Positions 26,473 to 35,054 of a stretch of DNA of 64,000 nucleotides are shown in pieces; the stretch's first letter is position 1, and every line of letters begins with the position of its first letter. The stretch lies in the NCBI RefSeq assembly GCF_017744045.1, contig NZ_JAGHRD010000002.1. One strand, written 5' to 3'. The notes under the pieces are model-generated. The model was not told where the DNA came from and ran no database searches. It saw nothing but the letters and a program-made list of their open reading frames with translations. The DNA comes from Pelagimonas sp017744045 (lineage in GTDB: Bacteria; Pseudomonadota; Alphaproteobacteria; Rhodobacterales; Rhodobacteraceae). The position numbers were made by a program, and so were the translations under genes.

Positions 26473-27012
26473 TCAGGTCAGTTTCTTGATATAGGTCCAG
26501 GTCGGGACCTTGGCATTGCGCGACACACAGAAAGCTTCGGCATCGCCGATATATTCAAAGCCGCAATTCACCAGGACACGGGCCGAGGCCGGGTTATCCT
26601 GAAACACAGAGGCAAAGATCGCGTCATTGCCCATCGGATTGGCAGCAATCAGGGCCTCAACCGCTTGCGAGGCGGTGCCGGTGTTCCAGAATTGCGGCGC
26701 GACCCAATAGGCGACCTCGGATTGGTTGCGATCCATGCGTTTGAGCGTGATCGCCCCCATCACCTCGGCACTGCCGGTCTTGGAGGCATCCATGACCCAA
26801 ACATCCTCGTCCCGCTCAACGGCGGTGACGCGATCAACCATGGCCTCAACCGCACCGGGCGGCAAAGGATGTGGGATCGTCGGGGTCATGCGCGCAACGC
26901 GTTCATCGCTGCAATAATGTTCCAGCAACCCGGTGTCAGACATCTGAACGGGGCGCAAATCAAACCGCTCGGTCTCAACCAAGGGCTGTTGCTGTAAACT
27001 ATCCAGGCTCAT
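26473..27012 (-). CDS. GNAT N-acetyltransferase (RimJ/RimL type)
   Basis: A 179-residue paralogue-like acetyltransferase. LVETERFDLRPVQMSD opens the fold. AYWVAPQFWNTGTASQAVEALI is the cofactor loop and NPASARVLVNCGFEYIG is the closing element. ATG 27012 has GAGGAG 7 bases upstream, so a longer frame reaching 27099 is not used. It is separated from rpmA by a hairpin that may act as a partial terminator. It and the next GNAT gene are 13 bases apart and probably cotranslated. Confidence 0.83.
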   Translation of the reverse strand: MSLDSLQQQPLVETERFDLRPVQMSDTGLLEHYCSDERVARMTPTIPHPLPPGAVEAMVDRVTAVERDEDVWVMDASKTGSAEVMGAITLKRMDRNQSEVAYWVAPQFWNTGTASQAVEALIAANPMGNDAIFASVFQDNPASARVLVNCGFEYIGDAEAFCVSRNAKVPTWTYIKKLT

Positions 27013-27114
27013 CTGCACTCTCCTCTGTGCATTGCCTTTATCACTTAGGCATTTGGGTTCGGTTAATCGGCTTTTGTCGCCAGATTGTGACCGATCCACA
27101 TGTCCTAAATGAAA

Positions 27115-27143
27115 CAGGGGACCGGCGATGTGCCGATCCCCTG
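27115..27143 (-). terminator. Terminator-like hairpin downstream of rpmA
   Basis: On the minus strand the stem is CAGGGGATCGGC / GCCGGTCCCCTG with one G-U pair, followed by TTTCATTT. On the plus strand that pair would be a C-A mismatch, so the minus reading is favoured. It may reduce read-through from rplU-rpmA into the GNAT-obg-proBA genes. Confidence 0.6.
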
Positions 27144-27168
27144 ATTGTTTTTCAACCTCTAGGTCGGC

Positions 27169-27438
27169 TTATTCAGCGGCCTCCGCCACTGGCAGGACCG
27201 AAATAAAGGTTCGGCCCTTGAGGCCTTTGTGGAATTTGACCGCGCCTTCGACAGTCGCAAAGATGGTGTGATCTTTGCCCATGCCTACGCCTTCGCCTGG
27301 CCAAAACTTGGTGCCGCGCTGACGCACGACGATGTTGCCAGGAATTGCTGCCTGACCACCATACAGTTTTACGCCAAGACGACGACCAGCTGAGTCGCGA
27401 CCGTTGCGGGAGGAACCGCCAGCTTTCTTATGTGCCAT
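27169..27438 (-). CDS. rpmA: 50S ribosomal protein L27
   Basis: An 89-residue L27 (MAHKKAGGSSRNGRDSAG, then GVKLYGGQAAIPGNIVVRQRG). There is no cleavable N-terminal extension of the Firmicutes type. It follows rplU by 18 bases, the near-universal pair of large-subunit genes. Confidence 0.98.
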   Translation of the reverse strand: MAHKKAGGSSRNGRDSAGRRLGVKLYGGQAAIPGNIVVRQRGTKFWPGEGVGMGKDHTIFATVEGAVKFHKGLKGRTFISVLPVAEAAE

Positions 27439-27456
27439 GTGTCTCTCTCCTTAGGC

Positions 27457-28053
27457 TTAGGCCAGGGTTTTGGCCTGGTCGACCCACTCAGGCTTGACTT
27501 TGGCACCGTCAAAGGTGTCCGCGTCAACAGCCGCCAGCTGGGCAAACGTGGTGATGCCGGCTTCAGCCAGCTTTTTGGCAGCGGCAGGGCCGACACCGTT
27601 GATTTGAGTCAGATCATCAGCGCCCTCGGCTGCGGCAGCAGCAGGAGCCGCTTTCTCAGCTTTCGGAGCCGCTGCAGGTGCATCTGCCTTAGGGGCAGAA
27701 GCCGCACCAATCGCCGCTTTGACGCCCGACTTGTCCGCACCGGCGGTGAGGATCTCGGTCACGCGCAGCAGGGTCAGCTGCTGGCGGTGGCCACGGGTCC
27801 GCTGCGAGCTGTGCTTGCGGCGACGCTTGACGAATTTGATGACCTTGTCACCTTTGATCTGGTCGATGATTTCGGCCTGAACACCAGCACCTGCCACAAA
27901 GGGCGCGCCAATGGTCGTGCTGTCGCCACCAACCATGAGAATGTCGTTGAACTGGACGGTTTCGCCCGCATCAGCAGCCAGCTTTTCCACGCGGAGCAGA
28001 TCGCCCGCCTGAACCTTGTATTGCTTGCCGCCGGTCTTGAGTACCGCGAACAT
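27457..28053 (-). CDS. rplU: 50S ribosomal protein L21 with C-terminal helix-hairpin-helix extension
   Basis: 198 residues, about twice normal L21. Residues 1-103 are standard L21 (MFAVLKTGGKQYKV, KFVKRRRKHSSQRTRGHRQQLT). Residues about 110-145 are an Ala/Pro/Lys-rich linker. Residues about 147-195 form a domain with DLTQINGVGPAAAKKLAEAGI, a helix-hairpin-helix-like fold resembling those in DUF4332 or NuoE-type extensions. Such fused L21 proteins occur across Rhodobacteraceae as far as I recall. It is the first gene of the minus-strand run. The extension's role is unknown. Confidence 0.95.
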   Translation of the reverse strand: MFAVLKTGGKQYKVQAGDLLRVEKLAADAGETVQFNDILMVGGDSTTIGAPFVAGAGVQAEIIDQIKGDKVIKFVKRRRKHSSQRTRGHRQQLTLLRVTEILTAGADKSGVKAAIGAASAPKADAPAAAPKAEKAAPAAAAAEGADDLTQINGVGPAAAKKLAEAGITTFAQLAAVDADTFDGAKVKPEWVDQAKTLA

Positions 28054-28200
28054 CGCGTGTTTCCTTTCTTTCCCGCGTCCTTCGGCCCCCGGAACCCCGG
28101 GCGTTCATGGCTGGATATCGGCAGTTCCCCACCTCAACCCGCGGACCATCAGGCCCTGGCCGCCTCGAACCGCGCGCCCCTTGGGGACGTTCGTTTCAAC

Positions 28201-28232
28201 AAAAACAAAAGGCGGGGCGCATCGGCCCCGTC
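28201..28232 (-). terminator. Promoter-proximal terminator (attenuator candidate) in the rplU leader
   Basis: Read on the minus strand, the stem of 6 to 8 pairs around CGGGGC-CGATGC-GCCCCG is followed by CC and then TTTTGTTTTT. It lies only about 10 bases after the start point predicted from the promoter at 28248-28275 and about 150 bases before the rplU start. No other minus-strand gene exists upstream for it to terminate. It therefore looks like a leader attenuator for rplU-rpmA. Confidence 0.6.
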
Positions 28233-28247
28233 CTCGTGTGAGCGTGC

Positions 28248-28275
28248 ATTACACAAAGGGCGGGCAAGTTGTCAA
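28248..28275 (-). promoter_or_regulatory. Sigma-70-type promoter for rplU-rpmA
   Basis: On the minus strand, TTGACA (28275-28270), a 16-base spacer and TGTAAT (28253-28248). Both boxes are close to consensus. The remaining sequence up to 28564 holds the RTX gene's upstream region, including a small palindrome ATCGT-AAA-ACGAT at 28518-28530 and AAGGA before the RTX start; no gene is visible. Confidence 0.65.
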
Positions 28276-28564
28276 GCATGACCTCCAACTCCTGCTGGCC
28301 GCAAAAGGTGAGCTGACAGTTTCACGCCCAAGGCATGCTTGCCCCGATGGGCGATCGCGGCCCAGCCAAATCCGAATACCAAAGCCACCACTCCAAGGCG
28401 ATGACATATCGCCTCATTTATGGTGCGAAACGCAAACACTGCGTTGTGGTTGAAAAAGCATTAAATTATGGTTCGCGGGAAAATTGTCTTTTGACACGAC
28501 CACGCCATTCCAATCGGATCGTAAAACGATACAAAAGGCCTAAATCCATTCAAGGAATACGAGT

Positions 28565-30610
28565 TTGACCACTTATACTTTTAGCACTCAATACGTTAAT
28601 TACGATCGAACAAGCCCGAATTACCTAGATTTTCAAGACGGCACGTTTTCCATCACGATGCCTGATGGGGTGGAGACGCTATCCTATGATTATATCGGAT
28701 CATCGCACAGCACAGTTTACATAACATTTGACCCCGGCATTGAAAGCATCAACGTCGGTGTCGATAATCCCAGATACCTTCTGGTTCAGGTTGAATGGCC
28801 TGGGAGCTTCAACACTACGCAAAGTTCGGTCCTTTTGATCATGACCGGACGCGACAGCGTGACAAACCAACTGCAGGAAGCTGTTTCTGTCATTTCTGGC
28901 GCGCCCTTGCCCCCGATGGAAGACACGTCTGACTTTCAGGACTTCATACGGGAGACTGTTACCCGGGTTTCCCAGGTGGCCTCGTCACATCCGGTTGGGC
29001 CGGGTCAGACCATCGACCTCACAGACCTGCCTTATATTGCTGTCACCCATGACGACTACATATTGGGCGGCAGCGATCGGGATCTGCTGGAACAAGGTGC
29101 AGGCGACGACACGATCCTGGGACTGGAAGGAAGCGATACGTTACAAGGCGGCGCTGGCAACGACACATTGAACGGTGGCAGTGGCTTCGACTACGTAACC
29201 TATTCCGATTCAACGTCAGGTGTTTCGATCAACTTTCTGACCAACACCGCCACCGATGGCTTTGGTGGAACAGACACGCTTGTAGACATTGAATCCGCCA
29301 GAGGCAGCAGCCACAATGACACACTGACCGGAAACGACGACGGCAATGCCCTTTGGGGCGAAGCCGGAGATGATTTGATCATCGCGGGCAACGGTTACAA
29401 CTACATTACCGGCGGTTCCGGCGACGACACGCTCAGGGGCGGGACGGGCCTCGATATCCTCGCCTACTCCGCCGAAGACGGACGCAACGGAGTCCTTGTA
29501 AACCTGATCACCGGCACCGCGACGGACAGTTACGGTGATACCGATAGTTTTAGCGGCTTTGAACAGGTCAGAGGCACCGAATATGACGACCATCTGATCG
29601 GAGACGCCAATAATAACGACCTGCGCGGCAATTCTGGCGATGACTCGTTAGAAGGCAATGGCGGTGATGATTCACTGTCCGGTGCCGATGGCAATGACAC
29701 GATTCTGGGTGGGTTTGGGTTTGATACGATCACCGGGGGTTCTGGGGCGGATAGTATTGATGGTGAGGGCAATGCTGACAGCCTGATGGGCGGTGATGGC
29801 AATGATATTCTCATTGGCGGTGTCGGCACGGATCATCTCTATGGTGACGCGGATAATGACACCCTGTCTGGCGGCTCCGAGGCGGATCGGCTGTATGGCG
29901 GGGAGGGCGATGATGAATTGCGCGCCGGCTCCAATGTCGGGCTGACCGTGGACGGGCTCTTTGGTGGCGATGGCAATGACTCGCTTTATGGCGATGGTGG
30001 CTATGACCATCTCGAAGGCGGCGACGGCAATGATTACCTCAATGGCGGTGACCAGGCGGACAACCTCTATGGCGACGCAGGCAATGACTCGCTCTATGGT
30101 GGTCAGGGGCTGGACCGTATGTTTGGTGGTGACGGCAATGATCACCTCGAAGATACCCTTGATAATAATGGATTCTTTGGCGAAGGCGGCAATGACACAA
30201 TGATTGCTGGCAACGGCAATGATCGCTTTTTCGGCGGGACCGGGAATGACATCATTTCAGCCGGAGGTGGCAATGACTCGATCTATGGCGGCGCGGGTTT
30301 TGATACGATCATTGGCGGCGCGGGCAATGACGTCATGCGCGGGGATTTCAACGCCGATACCTTTGTCTTCGAAGACGGGCATGGCGCGGATACGATCCAG
30401 GATTTCGACACGAACACCAACCTGGAACAGATTGATTTATCGGGCGTTTCCGCGATCTCCAACGTCAATGACCTGAACCTCGGATCGGCCACATCCGGCG
30501 CGGCGACGCAGGTCGGTGTGGATGTGGTGATCGACACGGGCGGCGGCAATTCCATCCGTCTGACCGGGGTGAATATCGCCGATCTTGAGGCAGGCGATTT
30601 CATCTTCTGA
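28565..30610 (+). CDS. RTX-type calcium-binding secreted protein
   Basis: A 681-residue protein started by TTG with AAGGA about 10 bases upstream. Residues 1-160 carry no signal peptide and no domain I recognise. From about 165 to 600 there are many glycine/aspartate nonapeptides of the GGxGxDxxx type (for example GGAGNDTLNGGSGFD), forming calcium-filled beta-rolls. The hydrophobic C terminus (NIADLEAGDFIF) suits recognition by a type I secretion system, but no transporter genes are nearby. It has no catalytic domain, so it is likely an extracellular or surface protein of unknown job. Confidence 0.9.
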   Translation: MTTYTFSTQYVNYDRTSPNYLDFQDGTFSITMPDGVETLSYDYIGSSHSTVYITFDPGIESINVGVDNPRYLLVQVEWPGSFNTTQSSVLLIMTGRDSVTNQLQEAVSVISGAPLPPMEDTSDFQDFIRETVTRVSQVASSHPVGPGQTIDLTDLPYIAVTHDDYILGGSDRDLLEQGAGDDTILGLEGSDTLQGGAGNDTLNGGSGFDYVTYSDSTSGVSINFLTNTATDGFGGTDTLVDIESARGSSHNDTLTGNDDGNALWGEAGDDLIIAGNGYNYITGGSGDDTLRGGTGLDILAYSAEDGRNGVLVNLITGTATDSYGDTDSFSGFEQVRGTEYDDHLIGDANNNDLRGNSGDDSLEGNGGDDSLSGADGNDTILGGFGFDTITGGSGADSIDGEGNADSLMGGDGNDILIGGVGTDHLYGDADNDTLSGGSEADRLYGGEGDDELRAGSNVGLTVDGLFGGDGNDSLYGDGGYDHLEGGDGNDYLNGGDQADNLYGDAGNDSLYGGQGLDRMFGGDGNDHLEDTLDNNGFFGEGGNDTMIAGNGNDRFFGGTGNDIISAGGGNDSIYGGAGFDTIIGGAGNDVMRGDFNADTFVFEDGHGADTIQDFDTNTNLEQIDLSGVSAISNVNDLNLGSATSGAATQVGVDVVIDTGGGNSIRLTGVNIADLEAGDFIF

Positions 30611-30623
30611 GGCCAAATTAACG

Positions 30624-30657
30624 CAGCGCCCGCTGCCCGGTAACGGAGCGGGCGCTG
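30624..30657 (+). terminator. Strong hairpin downstream of the RTX gene
   Basis: CAGCGCCCGCT (30624-30634) pairs perfectly with AGCGGGCGCTG (30647-30657) across a 12-base loop, 14 bases after the stop. The T-run is poor, so it may protect the mRNA end or work with Rho. The stretch from 30658 to 31001 holds no gene that I can support. It contains a short inverted pair, AGTACCG near 30930 and CGGTACT near 30974. Confidence 0.6.
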
Positions 30658-31001
30658 ATTGAGCAACGGGGCAATTCGTACAAAACGCCGCACGCTTGGG
30701 GGAGATTGCCCCCTGCCCTTTCACGCCAAATCCGGGGCCCCGGATCAAGCCCCCCACCCAATCTGTCCGATTCTGCCTGAATTTAGCAGAGATTGCCCTG
30801 TGCTCCGGTTTCTCCGGCCAGAAAGTGGGTTAATTTTGGTTAGGGATGGTTAAGGTGGAAGGGAATGGCTGTTTGCAGCCCGAAGCGGTCATAGGATTTG
30901 CGCGCAGCTAAGACCGCTGTGAGCCCAAAAGTACCGGATGCTGCACGACGCATGAATGGCCGCAAAAGGCCTTCGGTACTTCAGTCCCTACGCTCAAGCT
31001 C

Positions 31002-31030
31002 TTGACTGACCGACCGACGGTCAGTATTAA
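31002..31030 (+). promoter_or_regulatory. Promoter with embedded TetR operator
   Basis: TTGACT (31002-31007), a 17-base spacer and TATTAA (31025-31030) form a good promoter. The inverted repeat ACTGACCG-ACCGA-CGGTCAGT (31005-31025) fills the whole spacer and touches both boxes. This is the arrangement expected for an autorepressing TetR protein, encoded just downstream. Confidence 0.75.
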
Positions 31031-31052
31031 GAACGCGAAACGGAGACTCGCC

Positions 31053-31685
31053 TTGGCACGGATCGTCAAAGCCCCAGAAGAACGACGCGCGGAGATCGTC
31101 GAGACAGCAGGCCGGCTGTTTCGGCAGCATGGTTATGCGAAGTGCTCGGTGGAGATGATCATTCGCGAGATCGGCGTCGCCAAGGGGACGTTCTATTACT
31201 ATTTCAAGTCGAAGCCCGACGTCCTTGAAGCCATCGTGGACAAGACGCTCAGCCAAATCGTGGAGATGGCGAAAGGCGTTGCAGACGAGCCATCGCTATC
31301 TGCGATGCAGAAGATGGAGGCGTTGCTGGGCAACAGTCACATCGGCGACGACGACAGCCTAGAAGTGGCGGAGATGCTGCATCTTCCCGAGAACCGGGAA
31401 CTGCACGAACTCACCAATATTCAAACCGTTCTCCAACTCTCGCCAATCCTCGCTCAGATCGTTGAGCAAGGCATCAGCGAGGGCGTGTTTGAGGTCGATA
31501 GACCTTTGGAGACAATCCAGTTTCTTTTCACCGGCGCCCAGTTCCTGACGGACGGGGACATGTTCGGGTTCAGTGAAGCCGAACTTCGCGCGCGCCGCTT
31601 GGTGACGCAGACAATCATTGAAAAAGCACTCGGCGCGACGCCGGGAAGCTTTGACTTCATGAACCCCATCCGGGCCGTGGAGTAG
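31053..31685 (+). CDS. TetR-family transcriptional regulator
   Basis: A 210-residue regulator. The N-terminal helix-turn-helix is clear (RRAEIVETAGRLFRQHGYAKCSVEMIIREIGVAKGTFYYYFKSKPDVLEAI, residues about 10-60), with a helical ligand/dimer domain after it. An in-frame TTG at 31002 would place the -35 box and operator inside the gene, so I prefer TTG 31053 with GGAG 7 bases upstream. It leads an operon with a CPBP membrane protease and a serine hydrolase and probably represses it. Confidence 0.85.
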   Translation: MARIVKAPEERRAEIVETAGRLFRQHGYAKCSVEMIIREIGVAKGTFYYYFKSKPDVLEAIVDKTLSQIVEMAKGVADEPSLSAMQKMEALLGNSHIGDDDSLEVAEMLHLPENRELHELTNIQTVLQLSPILAQIVEQGISEGVFEVDRPLETIQFLFTGAQFLTDGDMFGFSEAELRARRLVTQTIIEKALGATPGSFDFMNPIRAVE

Positions 31686-31730
31686 AGGCAGGAGCAGGGA
31701 AACACATCTCAACAATTGGGGGATTATCCC

Positions 31731-32573
31731 ATGGCAGATTTTGCTGCACCAACCCGGACCTTCTGGGTCCCATCCTATGCGCTGATCGGTTTCTTCGCCC
31801 TGACGTTCGCCATCACGTGGGGCGTCATCGGTATGTACATAGTGGCGCCCGACTGGTCGTCCTCGACGTTCGGGGAGATCAGCGGATCGCACCCGTTCTT
31901 CTTCCTCGCTACGTGGGCACCAGCGATCTCGGCTTTTGTGCTTGTGCTCTACTTTGGCGGTGTCGCAGGCCTCAAAGCCTATCTATCCCGGCTCTTCCTG
32001 TGGCGACTGTCGTCGCTTTGGGTGGCCTTCATCCTGATCGGCATCCCTGTGGTCTTCATGATCGGGTCGTCTCTCAAGTCGGGCCCGCTCATCGCTCCTC
32101 TTCCGCCCGAAGGCGTGGGCCCAATGATCGCCATTACATTCATGATGCTCTTCTTGGGTCCGATTGAAGAGTTTGGCTGGCGCGGAGTGGCACAACCTAT
32201 CCTCCAACGCCACATCGCACCGCTTTGGGCGGGAATGGTCATTGGGACCATCTGGGGCGTCTGGCATCTTCCGGCATTCTTCCTGTCCGGCACAGTTTTT
32301 GCAGGCTGGAACTTCTTCCCGTTCCTGATTGGCAACATCACGCTGGCGGTCCTTGTGACACCGATCTGCAACTCAAGCCGTGGAAGCCTCCTTTGGCCAA
32401 TGCTGTTCCACTGGCAGTTGATCCTTCCGATTTGGCCGGATGCGCAGCCCTATGACACGTGGCTTCTTTTGGTCGTGGCGTGTGTTGTGGTCTGGTGGAA
32501 CCGTGAGACCATGCTGTCGCGGACCGGCGCTGCAATCGAGGTCATTCCCGGGGACGGGAGGGTAGGCCAATGA
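31731..32573 (+). CDS. CPBP-family intramembrane metalloprotease-like protein
   Basis: A 280-residue membrane protein with about eight hydrophobic helices. The CPBP/Abi motifs are present: EEFGWRG with Glu146, Glu147 and Arg151, then WHLPAFF with His near 178, and FHWQL near the end. Family members cleave prenylated or other substrates within the membrane, and several serve in bacteriocin immunity. ATG 31731 is chosen over an upstream TTG. The last 4 bases overlap the next gene (ATGA). The natural substrate is unknown. Confidence 0.85.
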   Translation: MADFAAPTRTFWVPSYALIGFFALTFAITWGVIGMYIVAPDWSSSTFGEISGSHPFFFLATWAPAISAFVLVLYFGGVAGLKAYLSRLFLWRLSSLWVAFILIGIPVVFMIGSSLKSGPLIAPLPPEGVGPMIAITFMMLFLGPIEEFGWRGVAQPILQRHIAPLWAGMVIGTIWGVWHLPAFFLSGTVFAGWNFFPFLIGNITLAVLVTPICNSSRGSLLWPMLFHWQLILPIWPDAQPYDTWLLLVVACVVVWWNRETMLSRTGAAIEVIPGDGRVGQ

Positions 32574-33742
32574 TATCCCACTTTCGTGTAACTGCGGCCC
32601 TTTCTGCATGCGTCTTGTTTTTTGTCCAAGCCGCGAGCGCGGACCCGTCTGACCCAGACGCAGACGTGCAGGCCCTGCTGGAAACCTTCCACGAAGCCTA
32701 CGGATTTCCGGGTGTGACAGTCGCCTATGTCGCCGCTGACGGGAACGTTCGAAGCTTTGCCGTGGGCTTCTCGGACGTAGAGGGGGGCGTCCCGATGGCA
32801 CCTGAAACCCGCATGCTGGCTGCCAGTGTAGGCAAAACCATCTGGGGCGCTCTCGTTCTTTCACTTGAGGCGGATGGGCTGATCAACAGGTCCGACTTGT
32901 TGTCAGACTATCTCGGCGACAAGCTTTGGTTCGCCCGCGTCCCGAACGCAGATGACATGACAATCGGTCATCTGCTCACACACACATCCGGTCTGCCGGA
33001 TCACGTTCACATGGACGGAGTTGCAGCCGAGTTGATGGCGCTGGGTCGCGCGGACACGTTCGATCCAACAGAGTTGGTCTCTTTTGTCTTGGACGAGCCT
33101 GCGCTCTTTGATGTCGGGACAGCATGGAGCTACTCCGACACCGGCTACATTTTGCTTGGCTTGGCCATGGAGGCCGCGACGGAAGCAAGTGTGTTCGAGC
33201 TTGCCGCTGAACGCCTGCTCTTGCCCTTGGGCCTCACGGCTACGGTTCCATCGGACACAACAGCCCTCGAAGGCATTGCCGTAGGATATACCGTTGACGA
33301 CAATCCGTTCGGTCTTGCACCGCGTACGATGAATGAAGACGGTCGTCTAACGTGGAACCCTGTAGTTGAATGGACAGGCGGTGGATTTGCGTCCACCTCA
33401 ACCGACCTTGCTTTATGGGGACATGCGTTGTTCGCCGGCACCGCGATAGACGCGGACTATCTTAGCACTTTGTTGGACGGGGTGGTTGTCAATCCGGATG
33501 CCCCCGGCGTGCTCTACGCTGCTGGTATTGCGATCTATCAGGAGACACGGCGCGGTCCAGTCTACGGTCACGGTGGCTGGATTCCGGGCTATGTCTCAAG
33601 CCTCCGGCATTATGCGGACCACGACCTCACGATTGCGTTCCAGATCAATACCGACGTTGGTGTCGTGGACGATAGCACTGATCTTGTTCCTGCATTGGAG
33701 GCCGCCTTAACGGATGCGCTTATCGGGCCCTCGGCTGACTAG
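32570..33742 (+). CDS. Exported beta-lactamase-fold serine hydrolase (class C / DD-peptidase-like)
   Basis: A 390-residue protein with a signal peptide (residues 1-24, cut after ASA). The penicillin-recognising fold has Ser86-Val-Gly-Lys89 as SxxK, Tyr188-Ser-Asp190 in place of YxN, and His334-Gly-Gly336 in place of KTG. This HGG variant is typical of esterase/peptidase members rather than true beta-lactamases. It is translationally coupled to the CPBP protease gene, suggesting both act on the same envelope target. That link is inferred. Confidence 0.87.
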   Translation: MISHFRVTAALSACVLFFVQAASADPSDPDADVQALLETFHEAYGFPGVTVAYVAADGNVRSFAVGFSDVEGGVPMAPETRMLAASVGKTIWGALVLSLEADGLINRSDLLSDYLGDKLWFARVPNADDMTIGHLLTHTSGLPDHVHMDGVAAELMALGRADTFDPTELVSFVLDEPALFDVGTAWSYSDTGYILLGLAMEAATEASVFELAAERLLLPLGLTATVPSDTTALEGIAVGYTVDDNPFGLAPRTMNEDGRLTWNPVVEWTGGGFASTSTDLALWGHALFAGTAIDADYLSTLLDGVVVNPDAPGVLYAAGIAIYQETRRGPVYGHGGWIPGYVSSLRHYADHDLTIAFQINTDVGVVDDSTDLVPALEAALTDALIGPSAD

Positions 33743-33887
33743 CGGCACATCCAACTGGTAAGTCGTGTTCCTCGATTGCGGACATTAGCCAACATGTGCC
33801 TAGCGGCAGCTTTGTCCGCATGGTGGACAGTGAGGCATAGACTTTGCAAACTCCACTTTCTGCGCATCGCCGCCATTCCCCCCTGCC

Positions 33888-34712
33888 CTAAAGATCTTGC
33901 CCTTGCATTTGGCGGGCGGCGGCTAGGCCCAGGGCGTAAGAGATGTCGTCATACATTTTGTTGAACCCGGCAAAGAGGGCGCGGTTGAGGGCGCGGCCTT
34001 CGGGGCTGGAGGAGAAGGCGACATAGGCGTCAAGCTGTTCAGCCTCCAACGGGTCATAGGCCAGCATCAAAAAGCCATAGATCCATTCGCGGGTGTCATT
34101 GCGCGTCTCTTCTTCCTGCGCCCAGACATCCGATAGGATCTCGCTCTCGCTCATCTCGAAACCGCCGCCATCGACCATGCCGCGATAGAACTGGAAGGAG
34201 GCATTGAGGGCCCCGGTGACATTGGCTTCGATCAGGTCATTGGCCTCGATAAAGGCGGTGACACCGGCGAGATCCTCGTCGTCGGTTTCGTAATAAGAGG
34301 CGCGCGCCGCCTGTTCGACCGCATCATCGATCATCGCCTTGCGGGCGCGCAATTCCAGGGCGACCACCTCTTGTCCAAGGTCGGAGGCAAAGAAGGTCAG
34401 CAAGGCAGCGGTGTCGGCATCGCCCAGCGAGTCGCCAAAATGCTTGCGCACCACGGCCTCCATCTTGTCGATGTCATAGATCTGGTCGAGCAGCGCCTGC
34501 CACTGCGCATTTTCACCACTCGCAAACATATCGGTGGCCATGTCCTGACCATAGGCCACGCCCTCCTGGCGCATGATAGAAAGCAATTCATCCAGTTGCA
34601 GCGCATCCAGCACCTGATCCGAAGGCGCAACCTGGGCCCTAGCGGGATCCGGGGTGAGGATGGGCACAATCAGGGTCAGGGCAACAAGACAGACGAAAAA
34701 GCGGCGCAGCAT
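33888..34712 (-). CDS. DUF2059-containing exported protein
   Basis: A 274-residue protein with a signal peptide (MLRRFFVCLVALTLIVPILT, cut near PARAQ). It carries two helical repeats of the DUF2059 type: one around MEAVVRKHFGDSLGDADTAALLTFFASDLGQEVV, the second near the C terminus (LDAYVAFSSSPEGRALNRALFAGF). It is periplasmic by prediction. Function is unknown. ATG 34712 is chosen over a longer frame because the signal peptide starts there. The stop codon is followed by convergent accessory genes. Confidence 0.8.
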   Translation of the reverse strand: MLRRFFVCLVALTLIVPILTPDPARAQVAPSDQVLDALQLDELLSIMRQEGVAYGQDMATDMFASGENAQWQALLDQIYDIDKMEAVVRKHFGDSLGDADTAALLTFFASDLGQEVVALELRARKAMIDDAVEQAARASYYETDDEDLAGVTAFIEANDLIEANVTGALNASFQFYRGMVDGGGFEMSESEILSDVWAQEEETRNDTREWIYGFLMLAYDPLEAEQLDAYVAFSSSPEGRALNRALFAGFNKMYDDISYALGLAAARQMQGQDL

Positions 34713-34859
34713 TGCGGTATCCTTTGATAGGGTCCCTCTAACGGTAGGCCCCATGGGCGGGATTTCCAAGGGGGCAGCGCCTTGATGAGCGGATTGTGTA
34801 AATTTCGGGTTGCAACGGCCCGCTCTGCGGTCTAAACGCCCCTTCACCAAGACCCCCGC

Positions 34860-34949
34860 GGAGAGGTGCCGGAGTGGTCGAACGGGGCGGTCTCGAAAAC
34901 CGTTGTGGGTGCAAGCCTACCCAGGGTTCGAATCCCTGTCTCTCCGCCA
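34860..34949 (+). tRNA. tRNA-Ser (anticodon CGA)
   Basis: A 90-base tRNA with a seven-pair acceptor stem, GGAGAGG / TCTCTCC, one G-U pair, discriminator G and an encoded CCA. The anticodon loop CTCGAAA places CGA at 34894-34896, reading UCG. A long variable arm (GTGGGTGCAAGCCTAC region) and the T-loop GGTTCGAATCC confirm a class II serine tRNA. It is followed by an accessory signalling cluster. I found no second copy of its 3' end, so there is no evidence of an integrated element using it. Confidence 0.97.
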
Positions 34950-35054
34950 GAACACCCAACAAAACAACGGATGTTCTCACGCTCCGCCTCTTTGCGTGCC
35001 AAAAAGCACTGCAAACTTGAGGGCGGTCGAAAGAGGTGGCCCGCCGATCGACGC

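Noticed and set aside
32570..33742. A true class C beta-lactamase resistance gene
   Set aside because: The KTG motif is replaced by HGG and YxN by YSD, which point to an esterase/peptidase member.
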